A stretch of DNA of 64,000 nucleotides from Flavobacteriaceae bacterium (GTDB lineage: Bacteria; Bacteroidota; Bacteroidia; Flavobacteriales; Flavobacteriaceae). The notes beneath the pieces are model-generated. The model was given only the letters and a program-made list of their open reading frames with translations, searched no databases and had not been told where the DNA came from. Positions 8,147 through 17,490 of this stretch are shown piece after piece. Position numbers and translations under genes: made by a program. The stretch lies in contig JALWTD010000019.1 in NCBI GenBank assembly GCA_027082925.1, forward strand, positions 54,655 to 118,654. Direction: 5' to 3'. Position 1 is the first letter of the stretch. The number at the start of each line of letters is the position of its first letter.

Positions 8147-10597
8147 TTAATACAGTTTTTTGTATTTAGAAGGATTTGCTTCATGCATTATATTGTAAAT
8201 GGTTTCAAAAATATCCTCGGCATTTGGCTTAGAAAAATAATCTCCATCTGTACCATAAGCAGTTCTATGTGGTTTTGCAGTTAATGTAACCGGTTTGCTG
8301 TCTAAATACAAGTATGCATTTTGTTTTTCGAGAATTTCTTGTAATAAATACGCCGAGGCTCCTCCTGGAACATCTTCGTCAATTACAATTAACCTGTTTG
8401 TTTTTTGAACACTTTTTACAACGTCATGCTGTGTGTCAAACGGAAGAAGGCTTTGTACGTCAATAATTTCGATATCAATATCTACTTGATTTAAATCATT
8501 AACAATATCTTCAATAATCTTTAGTGTAGACCCGTAAGATACGACGGTAATATCAGTTCCCTTTTTAATTGTTTCAACAACTCCAATAGGTGTTTTAAAT
8601 TCACCTAAATTGTTAGGTAATTTTTCTTTGAGTCTATACCCGTTCAAGTTTTCAACAATAAGGGCAGGCTCATCACATTCTAGAAGTGTATTGTAAAATC
8701 CGGCAGCTTTAGTCATATTTCTAGGGACCAATATATTCATACCTCTAAGTAAATGTACAATAGCTCCCATTGGAGAACCAGAATGCCAAATACCTTCTAG
8801 CCTGTGTCCTCTAGTTCTAACAATTAAAGGTGCTTTTTGTTTACCTACGGTTCTGTAATGTAAGGTCGCTAAATCGTCACTTAAAATTTGGAGTGCATAT
8901 AAAAGATAATCTAAATACTGGATTTCGGCTATGGGGCGTAACCCTCTCATTGCCATTCCAATACCTTGCCCTACAATGGTAGCTTCTCTAATACCTGTAT
9001 CGGCTACTCTGGTGCTTCCGTATTTTTCTTGAAGACCTACTAAACCTTGATTTACATCTCCAATTTTACCGGTGTCTTCTCCAAAAATAAGTAGGTTATT
9101 ATGCTTTGAGAATAAGGTGTCAAAGTTGTTCTTTAATATAATTCTAGCGTCAACAATTTCAGCATTATCATCATAAGTAGGAAGTACTTCTTTTACATGC
9201 GAAACTTTTTTGCTGCTGTTGCTATATAGATGAGAACTAAATTTTGGTTGTTCTGCTTTTAGGTATTCTGAAATCCAGTGTTGCAACTGTTTTTTCTCAG
9301 AAGAAGCTTCGTTTCTCACGTATACAAGCGCTTTTCTGGCAGTAGATAAAATATCTTTTCTAGACGTGTCAACAATAGCAGCTAAATCGTTTTTTAATTT
9401 AACAATAAATGCTTTGTTATTACTTTGGTTTGCTAAATTTTCGAGGAGTATTAAAAGCTTATTTTTTTGCTCTTTAATCGGATTTAAAAAATCGTTCCAA
9501 GCATCTCTTTTGGCTTTACTAACTTCCTTTTTAGCTTCTTTTTCAATTTGTATTAACTCTTCTTCGGCGTTTACAAGTTTTAATGTATTACCACTTTCAT
9601 CTTTCAGTTCAAACTCAATAATCCAGTCGCGCATTTTAGCAATACAATCGTGTTGTTTCTCCCAAGTTAAACGCTCTTTTGATTTATAGCGTTCGTGAGA
9701 GCCTGAAGTAGAATGACCTTGAGGTTGTGTTAATTCTTTTACGTGAATAAGTACCGGCACATGTTCTTCTCTAGCAATTTTTGCAGCTTTGCTGTATATT
9801 TCTACAAGCTGAGGGTAATTCCATCCTTCAGCTACAAAAATCTCGTATCCTTTTTCGGTATCATTTCTTTGGAAACCTTTTAAGATTTCAGAAATATTTT
9901 CTTTTGTTGTTTGAAATTTAGCAGGAACAGAGATTCCGTACCCATCATCCCAAACACTAATAACCATAGGAACTTGTAGTACTCCGGCAGCATTAATAGT
10001 TTCGAAGAATACACCTTCAGAAGTACTGGCATTTCCTATTGTTCCCCATGAAATTTCATTTCCGTTGTTTGAGAATTTACTGTTTTCTAATGCAGAAATT
10101 TCTCGATATACTTTAGAAGCTTGAGCAATTCCTAACATACGAGGCATTTGCCCTGCAGTAGGAGAAATATCTCCACTAGAATTGTATTGCTCGGTTAAAT
10201 TTTTAAATTTACCTTCTTTGTCTAAACTGTGTGTGGCAAAATGGCCTCCCATTTGACGTCCTCCCGACATTGGGTCAGCTTCAATATTAGGATGTGCGTA
10301 CAATCCGGCAAAAAATTGCTGAGGAGTTAATGCTCCTATCGCCATCATAAAAGTTTGATCCCTATAGTATCCCGACCTAAAATCACCTTTTTTAAAGGCT
10401 TTTGCCATAGCTAGTTGAGGTATCTCTTTTCCATCTCCAAAAATCCCGAATTTTGCCTTTCCGGTGAGTACTTCTCTACGTCCCAAAAGACTACATTCTC
10501 TGCTTACTACTGCAATTTTATAATCTTGCAGTACCTTTTCTTTAAACTGATTGAATGATAGTTGTTCTTGATTTGTAGATGAAGATTTTACCTGCAT
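8147..10597 (-). CDS. 2-oxoacid dehydrogenase E1, fused alpha and beta subunits (branched-chain type)
   Basis: 816 residues. Residues about 20-330 are the E1 alpha part (GGRQMGGHFATHSLD, GNASTSEGVFFE, and HSTSGSHERY, which corresponds to the phosphorylation-loop region of branched-chain E1). Residues about 470-810 are the E1 beta part (IFGEDTGKIGDVNQG, VADTGIREATIVGQG). A charged helical linker joins them. E1 decarboxylates a 2-oxoacid and reductively acylates the lipoyl E2; E2 and E3 are elsewhere. The fused form is common in Bacteroidota and usually annotated as 2-oxoisovalerate dehydrogenase. Monocistronic, with a TAnnTTTGC box just upstream. Confidence 0.88.
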   Translation of the reverse strand: MQVKSSSTNQEQLSFNQFKEKVLQDYKIAVVSRECSLLGRREVLTGKAKFGIFGDGKEIPQLAMAKAFKKGDFRSGYYRDQTFMMAIGALTPQQFFAGLYAHPNIEADPMSGGRQMGGHFATHSLDKEGKFKNLTEQYNSSGDISPTAGQMPRMLGIAQASKVYREISALENSKFSNNGNEISWGTIGNASTSEGVFFETINAAGVLQVPMVISVWDDGYGISVPAKFQTTKENISEILKGFQRNDTEKGYEIFVAEGWNYPQLVEIYSKAAKIAREEHVPVLIHVKELTQPQGHSTSGSHERYKSKERLTWEKQHDCIAKMRDWIIEFELKDESGNTLKLVNAEEELIQIEKEAKKEVSKAKRDAWNDFLNPIKEQKNKLLILLENLANQSNNKAFIVKLKNDLAAIVDTSRKDILSTARKALVYVRNEASSEKKQLQHWISEYLKAEQPKFSSHLYSNSSKKVSHVKEVLPTYDDNAEIVDARIILKNNFDTLFSKHNNLLIFGEDTGKIGDVNQGLVGLQEKYGSTRVADTGIREATIVGQGIGMAMRGLRPIAEIQYLDYLLYALQILSDDLATLHYRTVGKQKAPLIVRTRGHRLEGIWHSGSPMGAIVHLLRGMNILVPRNMTKAAGFYNTLLECDEPALIVENLNGYRLKEKLPNNLGEFKTPIGVVETIKKGTDITVVSYGSTLKIIEDIVNDLNQVDIDIEIIDVQSLLPFDTQHDVVKSVQKTNRLIVIDEDVPGGASAYLLQEILEKQNAYLYLDSKPVTLTAKPHRTAYGTDGDYFSKPNAEDIFETIYNIMHEANPSKYKKLY

Positions 10598-10618
10598 AGA
10601 GATGATTTTTTTAGTTTT

Positions 10619-10627
10619 GCAAAGGTA
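10619..10627 (-). promoter_or_regulatory. -7 box for the E1 fusion gene
   Basis: Minus-strand TACCTTTGC, 21 nt before the ATG at 10597, fits TAnnTTTGC. No -33 element at the standard distance is seen. Confidence 0.55.
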
Positions 10628-10754
10628 CTAATTTTAAATGATATTTAAAAATTAGCGCAACTAATTGAAAAAAATGAAAATTAATTTAAAAAACCTCAAA
10701 AAAAATGAGAATTATTTAAAAAATAAAGAAAAATAAAAAAGTAATTTCATTAAA

Positions 10755-13577
10755 TTAATAAAATCCTCTTCTTGCAAAATTATAGATTTTTTTAGGTTTA
10801 ATAACCAAAACAAATCTAATTTTTGAAATGTAATTAGGTTGTGATAGTTCCCATCCTAAATTTGAATAAAATGGAAAATAAATTTCAAGTATGTCTTGAA
10901 TAAAGTTTAATCGAACACCATTTTCATGTGCAAAATATACTTTTTGATTTTTGTTTTTAACAAACCCAACATCATTGTAAACTTCGGCCCATCTCCACAA
11001 ACCAATACTGGTGTTAAAAGTGCTTAACCATTGATTTGCAAAAGCCACAGGTAGTTTTGATTTAAAACCTCCTTCGTTAATAATTATTTGTTGACTGAAA
11101 AAACCTGTAGTTTCCGATCTCCCCAAATAATCGTATTGAAATAAATAATCACTTGGTCTGTCTAAAGCGAAACTAAAAAAATCGGTTTCGGTATTATTGG
11201 ATAAAAAGGCTCCGGCAAAAAAGCGAAAATCAAATTGTCTATTGGTGTCTGTAAGTTTTCTGTATCGAGCAGTAAGTGATATTTTACTAAATTTATCAGA
11301 TAATTGGTATCCGGTAGAAAACCTAAAATCATCAATTATTCCGGGCTTTGAATATCCGTATCCAATACTAAATACGCTGTATTTGTTTGTTTCGGGATGT
11401 TCGGTTTGGAGTGTAGATTGCTCTCTGTCAACCATGGTGTAAGAAGCTAAAATAGCACTGCTGCTAACATCTCTAAGGCTTTTTCTCTTAAACTCTACCA
11501 TTGCATATGGATTTAGAGTTTTGTAGCTTAAATTTTCAGCATAGTGAAAATTACTTCCGCCGAGTCCAACCCATACTTTATTCACTTTTTTATCTTCAGG
11601 AAGATACTCGTACAAAAAGCTATATGTGCCTGAGAACGATTTACTTTTAGTACTGTATGAAGGTGTGAGTTTGTACGAAAAACTTTTACGCAACAGTGTT
11701 TTGTTTGAAATGGCAAGTCCTACAACAGCTCCGTCGTAGTAATTGTATCTAAAAACAGGAGTGTAAAAAAACTGGTTGTAATAGGGGTCTTCAATATCCT
11801 TTAAAAATTTAAGTTGAATGGGTCTGTTAAATAATTTTTTTGAAACATTTTTCCAGTTATTTCTCAAGTTGTATTCAGGAAGAAGGTACTCGTAATTAAG
11901 AGATAGTTTGTCAAACCCATTACTAGGAATGGTAATTTTTGTCAAAGAATCAATATTTGTGAGCCATTTTTTAAATTTTATTTCTTTGTCTTTAATACCA
12001 TAAAGTTGAATAGGAGCTGTAAAATTTCGTTTGTTAAGAATACTTATTTCTAGAGAATCGTTCTTTTTTCTAATTTTTTTAATGGTGTAATCTATTTTTT
12101 TATTTGTTTTTAAGAAACTATTTTCAAACCAAGAGATATCTTTGGAAGATTTAGATTTTATAAGGTCTAAAAACACCGAGCTATGTACTTTTGTTTGTTT
12201 GTGTTGTGCCGAAAATGTTTTAATTAATGATGGTACTGATACATCGTCTAAATAAGTCTCTAGGTATTTAATTCCGAGACCGGCTTTATACTTATTTACA
12301 ATTTTTCTGTTAAAGTTAGAAAGCGAATCGGTTTGTGTAGTAAGCGCTTGATCTAAATTTTTACGAGCAGCAAATTGATAAACAAAAGGATATTTTTTGT
12401 TGAATGAAATTTTAGCCAAATTAAAGTTTTTGAGCCCCCATATTTTTGAGATATTTCCAATAGCTTTTACTTCCGGATAATACGCTTCTACATATTTAAT
12501 CATTAAATAAGTTTGAAGCCCACTTACTAGCCAAAAATCTTCTCGTTTGTTAAATATAAAAACATCGTCAATATACTTTTTTGAAAGAATTTTAAAAAGT
12601 TTAATATCCCATTCAAAAGTATCGTTGTATGTGGCTAAAAATGAAGGGAGTTGATTAAAACCGTAAACCGGATTTTTAAGGTATTCAATTTTATTAATAA
12701 ATAGTTTTTTATGAGGATATTTTCCTAAGTATTTTTCTATAAACTCTAACTCTCTGTTAAGTATTGATGTTTTTAGGTTGTGCGTAAGTTTTGAAGAATT
12801 TAGATTTGTAGCTATTGTAATACCATTAGCTATATAGTTTACAAAGTCGTTTTTCTTTAAAATACTAAGTTCAACATCATGCATACGTTCTCCTTTTAAG
12901 CGAACAGTGTAATAGTTGTTGTTATGACTGTAATTTTGGTCGATAATTAAATTACTGTTTACGGTATAGTCTTTAGGAACTTTTATAGACACGATATAAT
13001 TTGTATATTCACAGTATAAATCGTCTAAATCTAAATTGCTATACGTTTTCCATCCGTTATTGTAAATAGCAGGAACTAAATACCAATACCTTAAATTAAA
13101 ACCATTTGTTCCAACACCATATCGCGTGTATTTATCTTTGGGTATTTTAACCAAATAGGTGGCAATTATTTTGACAGATTGTTTGGGTTTAAGCGGAGTG
13201 TCAAGTGTAACTTTTAAAATATCGGGACGGTTGTTGTTTATTTCCCAAGTAACGAGATTGTAATTTACAGAAATACTGTTAATGGTTGTATTTCCTCTGT
13301 GTTTTTCTTTTGCGAAATGAAAGGACTTGGAATAGTTTTCTATAAAACGTTGTGCTAAAGGTGTTTTTTTGTCTTTGTAAGCATTGGCCCAATTGTGAAA
13401 ATAAATTTCGTGTAATTCGTCTTTTGAATTGTTGAAATAAATAATTTTTTGCTGAATTTTTAAAATACTTGTTTCAGCATTAAGTTCAGCATTAATCTCA
13501 ATAGTATTTGTTTGTGCAAAAATTGCAGAGAAACAAATACCATACAATAAAAATGCAATGGATATAATTTTTTTCAA
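10755..13577 (-). CDS. M1-peptidase-like protein lacking the zinc site, with C-terminal barrel-like region
   Basis: 940 residues with a signal peptide (SAIFAQ near residue 22). Residues about 25-240 resemble the N-terminal beta domain of M1 (aminopeptidase N-like) enzymes. Where HEXXH is expected the sequence reads LFKILSKKYIDD (about 327-338), and WLxEG is replaced by WLVSGLQTYL (about 349-358); the zinc ligands and catalytic Glu are therefore gone. Residues from about 600 are rich in alternating aromatic/polar strands and end in GFY, like an outer-membrane barrel. It is probably a surface or outer-membrane protein with a binding role. It is the last gene of a probable uvrA-LOG-M1 series, 7 nt after its neighbour. 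Confidence 0.7.
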   Translation of the reverse strand: MKKIISIAFLLYGICFSAIFAQTNTIEINAELNAETSILKIQQKIIYFNNSKDELHEIYFHNWANAYKDKKTPLAQRFIENYSKSFHFAKEKHRGNTTINSISVNYNLVTWEINNNRPDILKVTLDTPLKPKQSVKIIATYLVKIPKDKYTRYGVGTNGFNLRYWYLVPAIYNNGWKTYSNLDLDDLYCEYTNYIVSIKVPKDYTVNSNLIIDQNYSHNNNYYTVRLKGERMHDVELSILKKNDFVNYIANGITIATNLNSSKLTHNLKTSILNRELEFIEKYLGKYPHKKLFINKIEYLKNPVYGFNQLPSFLATYNDTFEWDIKLFKILSKKYIDDVFIFNKREDFWLVSGLQTYLMIKYVEAYYPEVKAIGNISKIWGLKNFNLAKISFNKKYPFVYQFAARKNLDQALTTQTDSLSNFNRKIVNKYKAGLGIKYLETYLDDVSVPSLIKTFSAQHKQTKVHSSVFLDLIKSKSSKDISWFENSFLKTNKKIDYTIKKIRKKNDSLEISILNKRNFTAPIQLYGIKDKEIKFKKWLTNIDSLTKITIPSNGFDKLSLNYEYLLPEYNLRNNWKNVSKKLFNRPIQLKFLKDIEDPYYNQFFYTPVFRYNYYDGAVVGLAISNKTLLRKSFSYKLTPSYSTKSKSFSGTYSFLYEYLPEDKKVNKVWVGLGGSNFHYAENLSYKTLNPYAMVEFKRKSLRDVSSSAILASYTMVDREQSTLQTEHPETNKYSVFSIGYGYSKPGIIDDFRFSTGYQLSDKFSKISLTARYRKLTDTNRQFDFRFFAGAFLSNNTETDFFSFALDRPSDYLFQYDYLGRSETTGFFSQQIIINEGGFKSKLPVAFANQWLSTFNTSIGLWRWAEVYNDVGFVKNKNQKVYFAHENGVRLNFIQDILEIYFPFYSNLGWELSQPNYISKIRFVLVIKPKKIYNFARRGFY

Positions 13578-13584
13578 AAGAGTA

Positions 13585-14295
13585 TTAAAAATTAGGGCTT
13601 AAACTAAATTGTTTATAAAATGAATTTACGACTTCTAACACTTCGTCATCTGTATCAACTATTGAAATTAAATCTAAATCATTTGGACTGATATTACCTT
13701 CGGTTAAAAGGGTGTTTTTAATCCAATCAATTAGTCCCGACCAAAAATCTCTTCCAACCAAAATAATAGGAAATTTTCCAATTTTTTTAGTTTGAATAAG
13801 CGTAATGGCTTCAAATAGTTCGTCTAAAGTTCCAAAGCCACCTGGCATTACAACAAATCCTTGAGAGTATTTTACAAACATTACTTTTCTAACAAAAAAG
13901 TAATCGAAATCTAAACTTTTATCAGAATCTATATACGGATTATCGTGTTGTTCAAACGGAAGTTCTATGTTTAAACCTACAGAAACACCTTTTCCTCTGT
14001 GAGCACCTTTATTACCGGCTTCCATAATACCGGGTCCGCCACCTGTTACAACACCGTATCCGTGTGTTGTAAGTTTGTAAGCAATGTTTTCGGCAAGGTT
14101 GTAATATTTGTCGTTAGGTTTTGTACGAGCTGACCCAAAAATACTTACACAAGGTCCAATTTTACTTAGTCGCTCAAAGCCTTCAACAAATTCGGCCATA
14201 ATTTTAAAAATAGCCCAAGAGTCGTTGGTTTTAATTTCGTTCCAAGTTTTTTGTTTGAATTTGTCTCTTATTTTTCTGTCTTCATTTGGAGTCAT
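13585..14295 (-). CDS. LOG family protein (TIGR00730-type nucleotide phosphoribohydrolase)
   Basis: 236 residues, cytosolic. VVTGGGPGIMEAGNKGA and MPGGFGTLDELFEAITL are the two signatures of the LOG/lysine-decarboxylase-like fold, with the PGGxGTxxE active-site motif intact. Characterised members remove ribose 5-phosphate from cytokinin or purine nucleotides, and the bacterial substrate here is not known. It lies 32 nt after uvrA and 7 nt before the M1-like gene, so it is probably co-transcribed. Confidence 0.9.
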   Translation of the reverse strand: MTPNEDRKIRDKFKQKTWNEIKTNDSWAIFKIMAEFVEGFERLSKIGPCVSIFGSARTKPNDKYYNLAENIAYKLTTHGYGVVTGGGPGIMEAGNKGAHRGKGVSVGLNIELPFEQHDNPYIDSDKSLDFDYFFVRKVMFVKYSQGFVVMPGGFGTLDELFEAITLIQTKKIGKFPIILVGRDFWSGLIDWIKNTLLTEGNISPNDLDLISIVDTDDEVLEVVNSFYKQFSLSPNF

Positions 14296-14327
14296 AATCG
14301 TATATTTAATGCTGTTTTAAGCGATGT

Positions 14328-17153
14328 CTAATTTAGTTCTTTTTTTAAAAATTTAGCAGTATAACTTTTTTTATGATTACAAATCTCTTCCGGAGTACCT
14401 GTACAAATTAGTTTACCACCTTTTTTACCACCTTCCATACCTATATCAATAACGTAATCTGCGAGTTTTATTACATCTAAGTTATGTTCTATAATTACAA
14501 TGGTATTTCCTTTGTTTGCTAATTTATTTAGCACTTCCATAAGCACTCTAATATCTTCAAAATGAAGTCCTGTTGTAGGTTCATCTAAAATATAGAAAGT
14601 GTTCCCAGTGTCTTTTTTTGAAAGTTCGGCAGCTAGTTTTATGCGCTGAGCTTCACCTCCCGAGAGTGTGGTAGATTGTTGTCCTAAAGTAATGTAGCCC
14701 AAACCAACATCGTGAATTGTTTTTAATTTTCGATGTATTTTAGGAATGTTTTCAAAAAAGTGCACTGCTTCATCAATGGTCATATTTAGCACATCTGAAA
14801 TAGACTTTCCTTTGTATCTTATCTCTAAGGTTTCTCTATTAAAGCGCTTTCCTTGGCATGTTTCACAGGCTACCTGAACATCTGGTAAAAAGTTCATTTC
14901 AATAACTCTAACACCACCGCCTTGGCATGTTTCACATCTTCCCCCTTTTACATTAAATGAAAACCTTCCGGGTTTATAGCCTCTTATGGCAGCTTCGTTG
15001 GTTTTAGAAAACAGACTTCGTATTTCACTAAAAACACCAGTATATGTAGCCGGATTAGATCGTGGTGTTCTCCCTATTGGAGATTGGTCAATAGCAATTA
15101 CTTTGTCTATGTTTTCTAAACCGGTTATTGATGTGTAAGCCATAGGCTTTTTTACACCGTTGTATATGTGTTTGTTTAAAATAGGGTACAATGTTTCGTT
15201 AATAAGTGTAGATTTTCCACTTCCTGAAACACCGGTAACACAAATTAACTTTCCTAGCGGAAAATGAACTGTTATATTTTTAAGGTTATTTCCTTTAGCA
15301 CCTTTTAAAACAATTTCTTTGCCGTTTCCTTTACGTCTTTTTTTAGGGACTTCTATTTTTTTTGTTCCGTTGAGGTATGCTGCCGTTAGCGTATCATGTT
15401 TTTTCAATTCTTCAAAAGTACCTTCACTTACAATTTCACCGCCATGATGTCCGGCACCAGGACCAATATCTAATACAAAATCAGCGTGTTCAATCATATC
15501 TTTATCATGCTCAACTACAATTACAGAGTTGCCTATATCTCTTAAATTGAGTAGAGAACGAATTAACTTTTTGTTATCTCGTTGGTGTAAACCAATGCTG
15601 GGCTCGTCTAATATGTACAATACGCCAACTAATTGAGAACCAATTTGGGTTGCCAATCTAATGCGTTGTGCTTCGCCTCCTGAAAGAGATTTAGAGCTTC
15701 GGTCTAATGTTAAATAGTTAAGCCCAACATCTAATAAAAATTGAATTCGAGTTTTAATTTCTTTCAAAATTTCTGAAGCAATTTTAAGTTGTTTATCACT
15801 TAGCCTTTGCTCTATATCATAAAACCAATTTGCCAATTCAGAAACATCTAGTTGTGCCAAATCAGAGATGCTTTTATGATCAATTTTAAAATGCAGCGCT
15901 TCTTTTTTTAACCTTTTTCCACTGCAAGCTTCACAAGTTACCTCATCCATATATTCTTTAGCCCATCTTTTTATAGAAGCAGATTCGCTAAATTTGTATT
16001 GGTTTTCAATAAAATGTATGATTCCTTCAAAATCAATTTCATAGTTTCGGGTAATTCCCAGTGTTTTAGAAACGATTTCAAATTTTTCATTTCCACCATG
16101 AAAAATAATATCCAATGCTTCCTTAGGTATTTTAGAAATGGCATCACTTAGTTGAAATTGATAACGTTCTGCTATTAATTGCAACTGCTTAAAAATCCAG
16201 CTATTTTTTTGTTCTCCCAAAGGAGCTATTCCACCACTTTTAATAGAAATGTTACGATTGGGAATAATTTTATGAATATTTACTTTGTGAATAACACCCA
16301 ATCCGTTGCAAGATTTACAAGCACCTTTAGGAGAGTTAAAAGAAAAGGTGTTGGGTTCAGGTTTTGGATAAGAAATACCAGTGGTTGGACACATTAAGTC
16401 GCTACTAAAATAACGAGGAGTAGTAGTGTTGTGTTCTAAAACCATGAGTACATTATCTCCAGAGTATAGTGCCGTTGTAATACTTTGCTCTAATCTTTTT
16501 TCTGAAGAAGAAGTTACTTGAAGTCTATCAATTACAATTTCAATATCATGCGTTTTGTATCTGTCTAGTCGCATTCCTTTTTCAATTTCTTTAATCTCTC
16601 CATCAACTCTAACACGTACAAAACCTTGTTTAGAAATTTGTTCAAAAAGCTCTCGATAATGTCCTTTTCTAGATTTAATAACCGGAGCCAGAATACTTAT
16701 TTTTTTTTCGTTAAACTCATTTAAAATAAGCGTTTTTATTTGCTCGTTGTTATAACTCACCATTTTTTCGTGAGTGTTGTAAGAATAGGCTTCGCCGGCT
16801 CTGGCATACAATAATCGCAAAAAATCGTAAATTTCTGTAATGGTGCCCACAGTAGATCTTGGGCTTTTGTTGGTTGTTTTTTGCTCAATAGAAATAACAG
16901 GAGATAACCCTTCTATTTTATCTACATCAGGACGCTCTAATCCTCCTAAAAATTGACGAGCATAAGCAGAAAAGGTCTCAATATACCGTCTTTGACCTTC
17001 GGCGTAAATAGTGTCAAAAGCAAGAGAAGACTTACCGCTTCCACTCAAGCCGGTAATAACCACAAGCTTTTCTCTAGGGATGCGCACATCAATATTCTTT
17101 AAATTATGAACTCTCGCTCCAAAAACCGCTATGTATTCTTCGTGTTTTACCAT
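14328..17153 (-). CDS. uvrA: excinuclease ABC subunit A
   Basis: 941 residues, normal length. DNA-damage recognition ATPase of nucleotide excision repair. It has two ABC modules: Walker A GLSGSGKSSLAFDT near residue 34 and GVSGSGKSTL near 640, with LSGGEAQRI signatures in both halves. The C-terminal zinc finger CETCQGG...CETCQGKRF is complete. The first finger keeps the CKSC pair but has CPTTG instead of CPxCG, a variant I associate with Bacteroidota homologues. First gene of a likely three-gene series. Confidence 0.98.
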   Translation of the reverse strand: MVKHEEYIAVFGARVHNLKNIDVRIPREKLVVITGLSGSGKSSLAFDTIYAEGQRRYIETFSAYARQFLGGLERPDVDKIEGLSPVISIEQKTTNKSPRSTVGTITEIYDFLRLLYARAGEAYSYNTHEKMVSYNNEQIKTLILNEFNEKKISILAPVIKSRKGHYRELFEQISKQGFVRVRVDGEIKEIEKGMRLDRYKTHDIEIVIDRLQVTSSSEKRLEQSITTALYSGDNVLMVLEHNTTTPRYFSSDLMCPTTGISYPKPEPNTFSFNSPKGACKSCNGLGVIHKVNIHKIIPNRNISIKSGGIAPLGEQKNSWIFKQLQLIAERYQFQLSDAISKIPKEALDIIFHGGNEKFEIVSKTLGITRNYEIDFEGIIHFIENQYKFSESASIKRWAKEYMDEVTCEACSGKRLKKEALHFKIDHKSISDLAQLDVSELANWFYDIEQRLSDKQLKIASEILKEIKTRIQFLLDVGLNYLTLDRSSKSLSGGEAQRIRLATQIGSQLVGVLYILDEPSIGLHQRDNKKLIRSLLNLRDIGNSVIVVEHDKDMIEHADFVLDIGPGAGHHGGEIVSEGTFEELKKHDTLTAAYLNGTKKIEVPKKRRKGNGKEIVLKGAKGNNLKNITVHFPLGKLICVTGVSGSGKSTLINETLYPILNKHIYNGVKKPMAYTSITGLENIDKVIAIDQSPIGRTPRSNPATYTGVFSEIRSLFSKTNEAAIRGYKPGRFSFNVKGGRCETCQGGGVRVIEMNFLPDVQVACETCQGKRFNRETLEIRYKGKSISDVLNMTIDEAVHFFENIPKIHRKLKTIHDVGLGYITLGQQSTTLSGGEAQRIKLAAELSKKDTGNTFYILDEPTTGLHFEDIRVLMEVLNKLANKGNTIVIIEHNLDVIKLADYVIDIGMEGGKKGGKLICTGTPEEICNHKKSYTAKFLKKELN

Positions 17154-17258
17154 TTACTTTTTAGGAAAACGGCAAAGTTAATTAAATGAATTTAAAAAAG
17201 GAGTATTCAAGTACTTCCTATTTTGAAAATTAGTATATTGCGTTAAAATTTAGAGCTT

Positions 17259-17486
17259 GTGGAGTGGATTAATTCATTACGTCATTTTTTCGAAAAACAC
17301 GGTTTTGCAGTATCGTCTAGATTTGCAGATAGATTGGGAATGCGAGTTTCTAATGTTCGTTTGTTTTTTATATACATATCTTTTGTCACGTTAGGATTTT
17401 CTTTTGGAATCTATTTAACACTTGCCTTTTTGCTAAAATTAAAAGATATGATTTACACGAAGCGTAGTTCTGTTTTTGATTTATAA
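17259..17486 (+). CDS. PspC domain protein
   Basis: 75 residues with a GTG start. The Phe/Arg-rich N-terminus (RFADRLGMRVSNVRLFF) and the following hydrophobic helices (IYISFVTLGFSFGIYLTLAFLL) are the PspC pattern, a small inner-membrane protein linked to envelope stress in other bacteria. It lies 4 nt upstream of the K+ channel gene and is very likely co-transcribed and functionally paired at the membrane. No ATG alternative exists upstream in frame. Confidence 0.75.
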   Translation: MEWINSLRHFFEKHGFAVSSRFADRLGMRVSNVRLFFIYISFVTLGFSFGIYLTLAFLLKLKDMIYTKRSSVFDL

Positions 17487-17490
17487 TTCT

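Noticed and set aside
14328..17153. CxxC motifs in UvrA as possible haem sites
   Set aside because: They are zinc-finger pairs (CETC, CKSC, CEAC) not followed by His, and the protein is cytosolic.
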